This document shows positions 34,401 through 49,400 of a stretch of DNA of 64,000 nt, one piece after another. The notes below the pieces were generated by a model, which saw nothing but the letters and a program-made list of their open reading frames with translations, did no database searches and was not told where the DNA came from. Each line of letters opens with the position of its first letter. Position 1 is the stretch's first letter. The DNA comes from Nilaparvata lugens (Eukaryota; Arthropoda; Insecta; Hemiptera; Delphacidae), in assembly GCF_014356525.2 (NCBI RefSeq), contig NC_052518.1:26919319-26983318 (forward strand). Reading direction: 5' to 3'. A program made the position numbers and the translations under genes.

Positions 34401-37400
34401 ATAATAATTGTAGAATGGAATTTGAAGATGATAGAGATTTTGTAGCTAGGGTTTTATTTCTATGTAGAAGGGTAGATTCAAATATGGATGAATCAAGAAT
34501 AGTCAGATTTATTTTCAGAATAATCAGACACATTGAACATGTGTATTGAATTTATACAATAATTGAATATGACTGTTGTTGGGAATATTGTCTTAATAAA
34601 AGATAATATGCATATTTCCAATAGCTGATCTTCAGTCTATTTTATCGAATAGTAGAAAAGAATAAGGTTAGATTCTAGTGGAATTATCACTTACATCCTC
34701 CTTGAAGTGAATGGTGGAGCATTGGAGTAGCGTACCCATCAGCTTGTGGGGATTCCAGGTTACTGAATCGGCCCTGGAAGAAAAATAGTATTTCTAGAAT
34801 GGATTTCCACAAATTTCCACCTGCCATAAATTTTGTACAGAAGTATAAGCCTTTAGTTTACGTTATCAATCTTATATTTTGAACAGTGTTAGGAAGAAAG
34901 ATGTATCTAGTGAGTAATATTCTAATATTAAATTAGCTAGCCAGTTCTCAACATTTCTCAGGAATAGTTGAGAATTATATATACGCCTAGGTGATGCGAT
35001 TTTCATGAGAATGTGCAGAACTCTATTCAGTGGATAATCTCTCAAGCACTATCAAACTAAAGAGTAATGACAAACTGAGAGTAATGATAAACTAAGAGTA
35101 ATGACATTTATTTTTTTATTTATTTATTATTTTACAAAGGCGACTTTCTATATTTAAGCCTAGTATTATAAAGCCTAGAAGTATTTTAAGCCTAGGTAAT
35201 GATGATGTGATGAATGATAGTACAATGAAGGTAGAGTTATGAATGAATAAAAATGATAGGTTATGCTATCCACTTGAATTGATTTGAGTCCACTAAAACG
35301 AACTAAGAGTAATGACAAACTAAGAGTGATGACAGTTTGACAGTAGAACAATATCGACAGAGAATCTGGAAGAAGTCGAACAAACATAAAACATTTTATT
35401 CCTACCTTTTCACGAGGGCAGTCGCACTCGTATTTTTAGTAAGTTATATAAATTTTCTTGATCAATTAGCTTGGAATGTGTGGTCTTTTTGGTTGAAAAT
35501 TGTTAATGAATTAAAGTATTTGAACTTTTTTGAATTGTTTATTTTTGGTGTCGTTTATTCAAGATTTCCATACTAGCAACATTTAAATAGAAAATTAGTT
35601 TTACAGTAATTGTTTTTCGGACTCTGTTTTAACTAGTTCAAACTGGTTTCTCTGGACTCTGTAGATTTGACGCACAGATTGTACTCTCCAATTTGTTTGT
35701 TCTCGAAGTGTATGAATAGTTCATTAATAAATATGACAAAATTTTAATTGTCTGTATCAATTCAAAGAAAAACAGTTCTTGGTATGAGCCTTTCCAATAA
35801 AGTGTAATAATTGTATAAGATTGAGTAAATCAAATCAATGTCTCAGGTTTTATAACATGGTGATCTGATTCATTGAAATTAGTTGGTCATCGTTACGAAT
35901 CTCACGTTCTTGGAAACTTAATATACATGGAAACTGAAGACAATTATTGAGTTACTAGGTTAAGAAAGAAAGAAAGAGAGAGAGAGAGAGAATGAGAAGA
36001 GAAAAAGAGAGTGAGTAGAGAGAGAGAGAGAGAGAGAGAGAATAAGTGCTGAGTGGTCATAGAGTTTAGATACTATAATAATAGTCATAGAGTGGTCATA
36101 GAGTTTAGATACCATACTATACTAATTATAGCTTTTCCTCTGTCTGATGGTATCTTGTTTTTATCAAATATGCAACTAGAACGCCTGTATTTCACCGAAC
36201 TATGTGTGCACACACACACATACCCTTGGCGAACTCAAAATTTTGCGACTCTTAAATTCATCAAACATGTTCTTGAACATTCACTTTTCCTTAGGGCTAT
36301 TACACCAATTATAACTAGAATGAGATGAAATTAGCAATAAAGTAAGTGATAGAATAAATAATAAAGTTCTCTTTTTTATATTTTCTATTAATTCACCACA
36401 ACACCACTTGTAGCCATTTCCAAATAGGAATGATTTGAGCTACTGATCAAAAGATTGAGTAGATGTGAAATTACATCTCCGACATTCTTACTCCTTTAAA
36501 ATCTTAAAATTAGAGATTTCCTATGAAGTTTATTTTTCCCGAACGTTCAGAAGTCAACCTATTGTAATCGTACTGCAGCAGCCATCCAATGATAATAGAA
36601 CAATACTAAATTCTCAGCTTGATAGATTACCATGATTGTCAACAATATGCACCTCACTTGCCCAAGAATTCCGTCACATAAGCCTACCACCAAACATTTT
36701 CCACATGTCTTGTCTGAAACTGCTTTGTGCCAGGCTGGAGTAAAAGGGGTTGCATTGCAGTTAGTCAACAGCCACAAATTAATGGTTTAATAGACAATGA
36801 CTGGCAGTTGATACACGGCACACGGCTACAAACATAAATCGTCCACCCCTACCCCCACCCCCTGTCCACAATGCCCCTCAGCCGTCACCAACATGCTGCA
36901 CACGGTTGGAAGAGGGAGGGGGGGGGACTCACTACTTCTTTCTCTACGCAAACTTATTGGGGAGTGATGAATGGACAAATTTTAGAGCGACGGTCGGTTT
37001 AAAAGTCACCCACTTCACTGCTTCTAACCATAGGTCTCCTTCAAAAACTGAACTCTGCTCAACACAAATGGATATCAAATTGAATATTTTCTCTAAAATC
37101 TCTTCAAGTTCTATATTTTTGGACGGAAAATTCTCTTCATAAAAACTGAAAAGGATTTATAACATTATTAGGATTAAAACTGGCTTTATCAGCAATTAAT
37201 GTAAGAGTTGTTCAGTGCGATCTGACGTTTAGTAGGTGAATTTTAAACTACATAAATCCAACTCTTATAATACGAGAGTAAATATTGAAATCTAATGCTG
37301 AATATCGGTAATTCTAAACTCACAACTGTTGCTACTCTAACAGATGCATTTCATCCCACATTGCATTGCTGCATTGAGTGTATTTACTCGGATTTACACA

Positions 37401-40400
37401 TATGCACTCATGCATCAATTATTTAAGAGCATTAGCTCCTGAGGGTGTTACTCTGATGAAAACCCCAACGAAAATATGGCTAGTGGAATGGTTGGAAAAA
37501 TCATGAAATTTGCATCCGATTAGGCTGCACTAATGCATCTGACTCTTGCATTATTTAAGAGGATTAGTTGATGCATTCACGCTCTGTCGGTGTTTAAGGG
37601 ATAACATTTTGTAGAATAATGGAAATATCTCTTGAAATACTATTCAACAAAAATCCTCGAGGTAATAAATTAACCTCAATATGCATTGCATGTATTGAAC
37701 TTTCAAATAAGTATTGCATGTATTGAACTTTCAAATAAGTATTGCATATTCGGAGCGATTATTAGGCTACATTGTTATTATTTGTTATAGATTCGCAACT
37801 ACAAGCATACCTGTATTGATCACTTGGGTGATGAATATCGGGTGGATTTCGATAGTCCGTACTTTACAGGACCGAACACTGTCTAGATTAGTGAGTTTTC
37901 GGATATGACTAAAAAAATTTATTAAATCTATCAAATTGTATTCTACTGTTCGTGTTTTTAACTTGACTAAAGATCACCAATTGATTCATTTCATGAGGAA
38001 GATGATCTCATATTCCTTTACTCTTTAAAAACCAGTTCGGGTAAAATCAGTCTTTCCAAAATAGTTTATAAAACACTCAGTATGGTTTATATGAAATGTA
38101 ATAAATATCATTCGCTTTCCAATATTTATACAATAAATTTTATCGTTTACTGTGTACTGTTGAAAGACCAATTTCAAACGTTTTCTAACTTAACATTGAT
38201 TGATAGACAAGTTTAATTGACGGGTGTAATATAACGAAATAGTTTGCAGAGGAAACAGAAATACACTTGAAAACTGGCCCATATTTATACTCTGAAATCC
38301 AGTAATACTGCAACATTTTCACAGAAGCTCATCAAAATAATTTACATTACTTGAATGGACAGATGTAAGAGACAGTCTAATAGACAGACAATAAAAATCT
38401 TCATCAGCTACTGGAATTTGTCTGATTGGAAAGAAAATCATTTATTGAATAACAATATCAACGATGGTGAAGATTTCATTCGAAAATTGACTTATTGGTC
38501 GCGTTCCGGAGTGATTTGGTTCATTCATAACACAATCTAGCAATTTATCCAGCAAATAATTGAACACAGGAATTTTTAATAATTCGTTCGCGGTTTTAGC
38601 CTTGAGAGGATTGATTGCAAAGAGGAATTGCTGAGATCAAATTATTTTGAGAACAATACCAAAGTTTTCTTTCGCCAATATTAATGTCAAATGAAATTTT
38701 CAATATTTCGCTTGTGGTTACTGGTTAAAGCCCCGAGAGCGTTAATCCGTCTGATTGAGAGAAGAACATTCTGGAATTCAATCTACATTAGAACAATATT
38801 ATCTTTGTTGAAGATTTACCCAGAAAATTGACTTATTGGTCGCGTTTTACAACGGAGTAATTGAAGAGTGAAAAATGGATTGGTTGGATTAACCGAACGA
38901 ATTGTGGCTAGAGATGGGTGGGTAGATGGGTGGGTGGGGTTGCATTCGGCAGACAGAGGTCGAGCTAATATTGAATTTCAGCCATGGATGGGGTGAGTGG
39001 GTGAACCCGGGTGACTAAGGGTGAGAGGTGGAAGAGGTGATTTTGGGGCGCAGGCTCTGTCCGCCTTCGAATTAATCCTCCATTAACGCACAGCTTGGGC
39101 ACAGACGCCCATTTGCCCGGATTACGAGGGGTTTACAGGCCAGATTCCAGAGCATTGAGCTCTCCCCCACCCTACCTCATCACACCGCTAAAAACAAAAA
39201 CATCGCAACGCGATTATTATTGAGAGTGTGCAGCGGCCTTGATATTGAGTAATTCGCCTTCTCTCTTTTCTCTTACATTGAAAACTCGCCCTCTCTCTTC
39301 TCCCTGATTAGGAGTAACTTGTCCTCTCTCTCCTCCTGATAAGAAGTAATTCAACCTCTCCCTTTTCCCTGATAAAAAGAGTATCTTGTTTCCTCTCTCT
39401 CCCCGATAAGGAGTAATTCGCCATCTCTTTTTCCCTTATAAGGAGTTGATGTTTCAATCGTCAAGCGTTGATCACCGACATGAGGGTAATCCAAAGTGCA
39501 AAGTTGGTTGAAACTTCTACTTATCCAGGATAGTTCACAATATTCACTACAATGTTTACAATGTTCACAATAAGTCTGTCAATAGTCTTTTTCAGGGATT
39601 GCTTGCTACACTGAATTAGTGCAGATTAGAATAAACAAAATAATTGAACTAACTTATGGCAATGTAAGTGTGGTTCAATCCATAGTACATAGACGAAGAA
39701 AGTAGGTGTTTCGTGTATAAATACAATTTTCCATTAAAATATGACCACTTTTCTATAGATTCCATACTACACTGGATTATAACAGTTCATAAAAATTACA
39801 TAGAGTGAATGTACGAAAATTGAAGTTGAAGTATATGAATCTACGGTACACAGAAGTTTTTTTGATACATAGAAGAAGGGTAATGCGCATGTTTCAACTA
39901 ACATGTACGTGTTTGTGATGTCTTTCAAAATTCAATTAATAATTGTTTCACAGTTGAATTGGAGAAATGTCAATAGATTTGATAGAAGTAGGTTGAAACC
40001 TAGGTTGATGGAGACAACCTGATTGAGTTTCTTGGCTACTGTATACGTGATGTACCATGTCTCAAACGATGAGAAATTTTACTGGATAGATTGACAGGTT
40101 GGAACAGATTGGATGAACATGTGAACCTCAAGAGGAGTCGGCTATCAGCCGTGATAGAGAACGGACGCTTGTTATTGAGCTCTCTTATCGCTTTAAGCTA
40201 ACTGTTTTCGGAACGTAAATCAAGTTGAAATTTCTAACCTTACTTTGTGCAATTCTATTCGTACAATTAAGAATATTGTGTTAATTTTTACCGAATGCAA
40301 AATACTGTAGATAATTATTTTTCAAGTGCGAGTGGTAGAAGAGAGAAAAGATCTCTTAGTTCGCCGGACAGCAACCAACATAATAAAAAGCCAACTTCAG

Positions 40401-43400
40401 TTACAGTGTCAAACAATTGCGACTTGGAACTTTCATCAGTCATGACAGGTAATTCAGAGAATATTGAAAATATTCTTAGTAAACTACTAGATCAGAAGCT
40501 TGGCTCCCTGGCGTCGAAATCGACATTTCAGAACTGAAGAAATGTTTCAGCGAATTATCCGAAGAGAATAAACAAATTAAAAAAGAGCTGTCAATTCTAA
40601 AGTCAGTTAATAATAGGCTTATTAAAAAAGTTACTGATTTGGAAGATCGTTCTAGAAGGAACAATTTAATCTTTAAGGGTATAAAATATGGAAAGAACGA
40701 TGCCTGCTGTGATGTTATAAAAGATTTTTGTGTCAAAGTGTTGAAGTGTGGGAGGGACATACATGTAAATAGAGCACACACTTTAGGGCCGCAAAAAGAT
40801 AATGCACCACTTATAGCTCATATTCCTGCAGATAAAGACTTTGATTGCATTCTAAAAAATACATTCAAGCTTAAAGGAACTAGTTTTGTGGTGCACAAGG
40901 ACTTTAGTTACGTGACACGTAGGAAAAGGGGGGTACTGCTTGCGCTCAAAAAAGAAATAACGCGAACTGTAGGAGAAAAAAAGATTCACCTGAATGTTGA
41001 TCGTCTGTTCGTGGAAGGACAAGTGTTTACCTTTGATGATGAGGATGGACTAAAAGCTGGTAGCAGTGACGGATTAGTCAAATTGAAAGAAATGTTCAAA
41101 GTGGACTTCAAAGGCTATTTAAACAAGATACTGGAGAAAGGACAAACTGGTGTCGAGAACTGGACGTTGATAGGGTACAGGAATAGGGAAGTGTTGTCTG
41201 TCACGAGTATGAAGATAATGAGTGTATTAGTAAAACAGAAAATGAAAGTTCTATAATCAAATTAGTGGGATACAATGTTGCGGGTTTAAAGGGTAAGACA
41301 AATGATATTAATTTTATAAATTTCATTAAATCGTATGATGTTTTTTGTTTATGCGAAACTTTTCTTGAAGAGTCCGATAGTTCATGTATTGGCCATATAT
41401 TTTCAGATTACGATTTACGTTTTATTCCCGCAATAAGAACCTGTAATAGAGGACGAGCAAGTGGGGGGATTCTGTACGGTTACAATAAAAAGAAGTTACA
41501 GAATACAGCAAGTTTTGTTGTACTGGATGATACTGAAGTTATAGCGCTAAAAATTGGTAATGCAAAAGTCCACATAATACCTATTTATTTAAATAGTGTG
41601 CAAGAGAGATGGGATAGGGATTTATTAGAATTGTGGAGTTTACTGGAGAGTCATGGAAAGGATAAACATTTCATACTGCTAGGTGATATCAATAGTAGAA
41701 TAGGAGATTGTCAAATATTACCTGAAGAATTGTTGGCTACTGTAGTAAGAGTCAATAACTCGAGAAAATCTAAAGACAGTTTAGTGAATGGTAGAGGTAG
41801 GACAATTCTAGAGCTTTGCGAAAGACATGACATGGTAATATTGAATGGTAGAACAATGGGGGATAGGGATGGTGAATTCACATTTGTTAGTGGACAGGGG
41901 GCCTCGGTCATTGATTTTTGTTGCATATCCAGTGCACTGGTAGATTTAATAGATGATTTCAGAGTCAATTCAATGATATTTTCAGATCATTTTCCTATAG
42001 AAGTTGAAGTGGTCTCCAATAAGCTACGGGAAGATGAATCATACTTATTACCGCTGCCTAGGTATAGATGGGTGGAAAATGCGAAAGAGGCATATCAAGG
42101 GCGTATTAGAAGTAAATTGCAAGACTTATTCATAGATTTACATAGCGCTGAAGAGCAAGCAACTCAGGTGATTAGTGTAGTTAAGGAATGCATGGATAAT
42201 TATTCGTGTGAGAGAGGAAGAGTGTGTGCAAAATTTAAGCAAGCATGGTATGATTGGGAATGTGAGAGAGCGCGAGTGCGTAGTTTTAAGAATTTGAATT
42301 TATTTAGGAATAGTAACACCACTTATGCAAAGGAGGCTTATCTCGAGGCTAAAAACTATTATAAAAATATGTTGCCAAAAGAAAAAACGTTATTATCAGA
42401 GTATGAGTGATAGATTAGCGAATGTACGAGACTCCAAGGGTTTTTGGGAAGCGGCAAAGGTTTTCAAATTTAATAAGAAAATAATAAACAATTCTATACG
42501 GTCAGATGAGTGGACTCAGCATTTTAAGGAGATTTTCACCTCAAGTAGAGTAGCAGCATCAGCAGACTATGTAATTCCTTTCAAAAGAGATGACATACTA
42601 GACAGTGTGATAGAGATGTCAGAGTTGAAAGCTGCATTGAAAAAGGCTAAGGAGGGAAAAGCACCGGGCACGGATGGGGTACCTATAGAGTTTTTCAAAA
42701 ACGCGTCAGAAGAGCTTTTTGAAACGATTTTGGGACTCTTCAATCATGTATTAGAAAATGCAGACGTACCAACCAGTTTTAGGGATGCGGTCATATTCCC
42801 TATTCACAAAAAAGGAGATACGGCCAATGCAAAAAATTATAGAGGCATATCATTTGAGAATGCGCTAGCAAAGTGGTTTGCAGGTGTTTTGCTGGCTAGG
42901 CTTGAAAAGTGCATATAAACAATGCACTCTGTGAACACCAAGCGGGGTTTAGAAAGGGCTATTCCACGATTGATAATGTTTTCAATTTACATAATATTAT
43001 AAGTTTGAAATTAAGAGGAAGAGGGAAGAAATTATATTGTTTCTTTGTGGACCTGAAATCCGCGTTTGATCGAGTTGATAGGGCTGCACTTGTTCTCAAA
43101 TTATATGATATAGGTCTATCAAATAAATTCGTTAGAGTTATCAGTGAGCTATATAGAGATACAAGAGCTAGTATATGGTGCAACAAAGAGATGACAGATT
43201 TTTTTCAAACAGTCAGCGGTTTAAAACAGGGCTGCTTGTTATCTCCAATTTTGTTCTCCTTGTTTATTAATGATTTGCATGATAACATGGTGGAGGGTGT
43301 ATGGATTGATGTGCTGAATGTTAAGTTATTACTCTATGCCGACGACTTGGTTTTGTTTGCCTCTACTCCAAAGGCCTTACAGAGAATGATTAATAATGTA

Positions 43401-46400
43401 AATGAATACTGTGACAGATGGGGATTGGAGATTAATACAGATGAATCTAAGATTATGGTATTCAGGAAAGGAGGACGATTGGCTGCACATGAAAAATGGA
43501 CCCTAGGTGGTAACTCTATTGAGGTGGTAAACAAGTACAAATATTTAGGAGTAGTGCTTACCCCTCAGCTTTCATTCACACAGCATGTAAAGGAACGTGT
43601 ATCGGTAGCTAAATTTGCGATAAATGGAATGTGGAGAAATTTTATTGCGAAGAATGATGTAGGAATTGAAGCAAAGTGGAAAGTATATCATGCTGTTATG
43701 AAGTCTGTGGCAGTGTATGCAGCACAAGTCTGGGGGTTCAAGTACTGTGACGTATTAGAGTCTTTACCTAGATTTTTTGTAAAAAAGTTGTTGGCATTAC
43801 CTAGAGCCACACCCAATTATATATTACAGAATGATGGAGCTGGATTTAGAATCAATGTATTTATATGTTTTGAAAATGCACATCGAGTATATTGCTAAAA
43901 CCATGAGTCTCGGCAGGCACAGATTAACAAGAAAATTGGCTGAGAAAATAATTAGATATAAGATATCTTGGTTTAAGGAGTGGATGCGTTTGGATATAGA
44001 GTATGAATGTAACTTAGCAGAATGTTTGGTGAATGGAAGTGAATGGAAGAGTGAATTTGAGCGTATGCATGAGAGAATGAAAGAGAAAAATAGACTGAGT
44101 TGTTTGCAAAGCGCAACTAATTCACGATTTCACAGCGTTTATCATATTTTAGACATGAGTAGAGGAAAGAGCTATTTGAAATCTGGATTGAACAGGAAAA
44201 TGATGAGTTCTATTCTAAAAGCTAGAGGTGCATTATTAAATTTGAACTATGGACATGGAAGAGAGGAAGAGCAGTGGATTTGTTCAATGTGCAATATGGG
44301 GCAGAGGGAAAATATTAAACATTTCATTGGAGTAAGTCCAATCCTAAGTGGAGTTCGAAGAGCCATTTTGGGGAAAGTTGAATTGAGTGACTCAGAGGTC
44401 ATTGATTGGCTCAATGGAAGTGATTGGTGGAAGCTGGCACGGTACGTGCAACAAGCAAGCAAAATAAGAGAGTCACTAATCGAAGAATTCAATTATTGAA
44501 TTGAGTAGGTCCTAATAGTAGTAATTAGTAATTTGGCTATATAGTGGCGAAAGTATGACATTCAATTAAAATCATTCAAGTATTGTTTTTTTTCTGTTTT
44601 GTTTTGATGAAGGGAAAAGTTTATTATTTATTCACTATGTATTTTCAATTCATTATTTTAAGAATATTGCATATTATTTTTATTTCTAGGATAACAGTAT
44701 CATAATTATTATTATCAAATTGTTAACTTTATTTTTAGTTTTGTTGATCGAAGGATATTAATCAGTTAGGATAAAGCATTGTAATAATGATTCAGTAGAT
44801 ACCGACTCCTGACAGACAACCTTCCGGTTATGTCAAATTAGTCTTTTATACAGTTCACTAGGTTTATTAAGAAGTATTTTTTTTGTTTTGAAAATTTTTT
44901 GTTCAATATGTTGTATGCTTGATGATTCGTTTGGTTTTGTTTCTTAAATAAAGACGCTTATTATTATTATTATTATTATGTGAACCTCAAAATCAATAAG
45001 GTTAGTCAACCTCATCCATAAAGACTCAAATACTTCGATAGTCAAATACTTACACGTGATGTGTTAATTTTTACATACATTCTAGCAAACTCTACTACTA
45101 CATCCTACATCCGACTATAATATCTATACACTTTCTGTTTGTTGAATTTCATACATCAGGAAAATACCAAACATGCAAATTTATTGGGACCGGATCTCAT
45201 TCGGATTATTGAATTTTTAATCCATCATACAAACTCAATGACTTGACACTCCTTATAGAACATATTTTCTAGTTGTAGAGGTAACTTTTACAACTTTACT
45301 CCATTCCACGATCTTACTGTAATCTCCGATTTCACGTATTTACTATATCTTCAGATTAACAATAATCAGTTCTGGGTTCAGGTATGCTGGACTTCAAGTG
45401 AATTCAAAACCATCAGAATGGGATTAGAACAATAATTTTAAAGTTATTTATAGTCCACTCACTGATGTGGATTTGACTCTTTTATATATTTTGATTATAT
45501 ATCTATTTCAGGTAAATTCTCCCTGTCAATAATGTATATCACGTTATCATGCTTTTTTCAAACATATTTTAGTTCATGTGAAAAGTTTTGTTTCTTTGTC
45601 GAACAAAGGGAAAAATGACAATTAAATTTAGTTTAATTCAATTATCTTTTGCACTCGTAAGTTACGTTTTTTGTAGTAACACTTTTGACATTATTGAAAG
45701 TCAGTCTCTCAACACATGCGTTAAACAATAAGATTTTATGATGAAAAGATTTCTGAGAGAAGTGTTCTGTTAATTGTTTCGTTTGCACTCGTAAGTTACG
45801 TTTTTTGTAGTAACACTTTTGACATTATTGAAAGTCAGTCTCTCAACACATGCGTTAAACAATCAGATTTTATGATGAAAAGATTTCTGAGAGAAGTGTT
45901 CTGTTAATTGTTTCGTTAATGTTGACGAAGGTTCAAAATACAGATGTCTCTGATCGATCTTACCTTTCAATACCCGTCAATCTTGGATGGCGGTACTTTT
46001 TAGAAAAGAGAAGGCCGCCTCCCCAAGCCGCCTGCAGAGAGAAAGAGAGAAACAGCTCACATCAATCAATGTCAATGGTCTCAATAGCGTAATTATAACA
46101 CAGCCAAATTGACAAGTCATTATTGATAAGGGATTAGAGATCCTTAGTTTATTCAATAAAATTAATATTCCAGATTCAAATACGCCTACACCCAATCGTC
46201 ATAACTCTGATATTTTATATTGATTATTAACAGAAGAGCTTAGGTAGAGGTAGTCACTGAGTAGATAACGATTAATTGATTGAAGTTGGGGTAGCAAACT
46301 GATGCATCAATTATTAAGCAGTAAATTGTAGTAGAAAAGCAAAAAACTATATTTTAAAAAGTGCGGCTATTTGCAGCACGTTTATGCATCTTCAATTGTA

Positions 46401-49400
46401 TTTAATTTAGGTCATTTTGGTGCGGCAATCCGCTGCAAAAATCTTCATCAGTTTGCTGACTGTGGGACCCTACACTTATTAGCTCAGAGGCTTTCCATTT
46501 CTTAATAAAATACAGCTTCTGTTTCTCCGTTCCATCTCTTTCCGTATTTTGGAGTTCTTGCCCCTAAATAATAACTTGTCATACTGAGTAACTAAGGCAG
46601 TACTATAGTTTTAATTAACTTGGACAAATTTCATTCTGATCTTTATAAGGGTTCAAAAATGACATTGTCAAGTTATATACTTTGAAGGTATGAATTGGAC
46701 CACTTTAATATTCTGATCTTTATAAGGGCTCAAAATTGATAGTGTCAAGTTATATCCTCTAAAGGTATTTATTTTTCAGAATTTTTGTTCAAAATAGTAT
46801 ACATTTGAGTGAATATAGAGTTTCTCAATGTTTAAGGCAACAAAAAAAAATACTTGAAAAAATATTATTGCTAAAAATCGTTGCTCTTATAAGTTGTTAC
46901 GGAAAAAAATAAAAGTTAAAAAGTTAATAGCTGGGTCATCCTAAAGAATATTATTTTCGTCTTCAGAGTCCAAGGGCAAAAGTCCTATAATTTCTTCATC
47001 ATTGGCAGTTTCCAATACTGTGATGCACAGGAGAGATAAACTTTAATAGAGCCATCATATTATATGTTTTTTGATCAGGAATACTTGTCTAACATTAGGA
47101 TACAACATCTCATGGGGCATAGTTTTAAAACTGACGGGTGTTCATTTTCTTCCAGTTCTTTTATTTCTGAAACTCAAAATATATTCATCATCGCTGATTA
47201 TTGTCAGAGCAATAATTACCCTTTTCAATCCATTTCCTTTCAATGGCAAGTGGGTATTTGATAATATCAAGTACCGTAAGCAAAAAATTACATATTATGT
47301 AATGTTTTGCTCACGGTATTCAATAATCGAGCTGCCTCATGATACGATACAAGGCGTCTTTTCCACATATCTATTGCCATATATTATTGTTTCTCATGTG
47401 ATATACAAGGCGTTTCTTCCACATATCTATTGCCATATATTATTGTTTCTCATGTGATATAAAGACAGTTTCATTTTTCTTAAACCAAGAAGTTTCATTA
47501 CTATTTTACATGGTTTCATGTAATAGTTTCAATTGTTTCAAGAATCATAGTTCCATTGCATAGTTAAATTACTTCGATAGTAGTTTTATTCTAAACACAA
47601 AATATTTAATTATTTCTTTATTCATTTATTACAATATTAAATTGATTCTATGAATATCCATGATAAAGTTTATGAATATTTATTTGGATATGATATGATA
47701 TTGATTTTTATATGGAATATACACTATAATAAATATAGTATATATTAACAATACTCACATCGATATGAAGCCACATCTTGTACTTCTGACAGATGTTGGC
47801 AATATCCTCAATTGGATCGAATGCTCCAAGCACGGTTGTGCCTGATGTGCAGTTCACGAAGAATGGAATATCGCCTTTCGATTTGCGCTCAATCACAAGT
47901 CGCTCCAGCTCTGATGCAATCATTCGGCCTCTGTAAATCACACAACAACCGAAAACTTGTACAATCCAAATTCTCCTATTACGGTGGGTCAAAAAATCAT
48001 AACATTCTATCTGAAGTAATAGAAGCAACTAGTTTCAAGTAGTGTATGTAATGGAAATGGAAAAATCGAAATAGAATGTATCCAAAGCTCGTTTAGATTT
48101 TGTTAAATTTCACAGATTTTGATTGGCTCAATGAAATTTAAACATGTAGAATTACATCTTTAGACTAGTCAACATCAACATCATTTATCAAACATTAAAT
48201 GTGGAAGCTACGGATGATATAATATTCGATCTTGATAGATAAATGATGTATATTCGTAGTCATTCGATTTTGTATTATGATTAAAATCATTTCAGTTTTC
48301 TTCGATGTTGGTAGTTTTAATTCCATTGAGAAACTATATTTTTATGTGAAACTCATACTCACTTAAAATTGCCAGTAATGTTCGTATTAGGATTAATAAT
48401 GCTATCAATTATTTGTAGCTGAAAACCCTGTCTATTCATTAGGCTCATTCAAAAGGGTAAATGAGCCTAAATAGACCCTCAGTATTTTTTCAAACATTCA
48501 AAAATAGTAATTACTGAAAAATAAGGGATACCTTTTGTCACTTGGAACTTCAACGCAGTTGTCAGTTCCCAATCCTCCGACTGAGGCGCAGCTTTTCACT
48601 GAATAATGGCACTGAAAACAGAACAAACTGTCACATCCCTCGAACATCACATTTCGTTGAAGCAATAGACGAATACTTCAACCAATATGCACTAAGAGAA
48701 AACACAGTACTGAACTGTTATCTCGAATTCAGTTTTTAGTCAACTTCTCCAAATAAAGTAGAATTGACAAAATCGAATAGTGCTTTCTTTCTTTTAGTAA
48801 AGAGTTCCACCATGCAAATGCCAACAGATATTAGTCAATATGATACTGGTAGTTTGACCTGGGAGATTTCTTATACTTTATCTAAGTAGGCTCTAAGTAT
48901 TCTATTCTAAGATACTTATCCAAGTAGGCTCTAGGCTGTAATCATTGTTAGTTTAGAATAGTATATTTCGCACCTAGGGCCGAAAATGAGACTTTTCCGG
49001 CTCGAAAAGTCTATTTTATATATATATATATACAGGGTGTCCCAGATAAGGTGTAAACCCCGGCTACCATAGATTCTATATGCAATTTGCAACAAAAAAT
49101 GTTCAGTAAAATTTTCTCCTATCGACCTTCGTTTTCGAGATATATCGATTTTTCGATATTTTTCAAGTAGGCGTACTTCCAGTCATTAAATCGTCAATAT
49201 CTCAAGAACCATTGGTCTTAAGTGAATTTTAAGGACATCGTAGAAAAGAAGACAAAATTTCACATTGATTTGAGGTATAAAACATGCCAAAGTCGATTAA
49301 TGACTAGTATTTTTTAGCGGTCAAAGTTGAAAAAGAGTGATTTTTGAAGTTTTTTTTTGAAAACTTCAGACAAATTTTTCTCGATTTTTTTTTTCAGGGT

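Larger units (their letters stand above)
35318..40118. other. Part of the largest black intron
   Basis: No exon is needed or seen here by phase (34773 joins 45964 exactly). It holds the purine microsatellite, the 28 bp repeat, a C-rich patch at 36840-36930 and a GC-rich patch at 38900-39200. Confidence 0.6.
40132..44977 (+). mobile_element. Near full-length LINE with 13 bp target duplication
   Basis: Perfect direct repeats 'atgtgaacctcaa' flank the element at 40119-40131 and 44978-44990. The 4846 bp has a short 5' UTR, ORF1 (40295 to 41256, one frameshift), ORF2 with endonuclease and reverse transcriptase (41265 to 44499, three frame changes), a 480 bp 3' UTR and an (ATT)n tail. It lies antisense to black in its largest intron. 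The perfect duplication and full length indicate a recent insertion, so the frame breaks may be recent mutations or sequencing errors. Confidence 0.92.

Noticed and set aside
41178..41256. Slippery heptamer in the ORF1/ORF2 overlap of the 4.8 kb LINE
   Set aside because: The overlap exists and ORF2 is also in the -1 frame, but no X XXY YYZ heptamer occurs in it.
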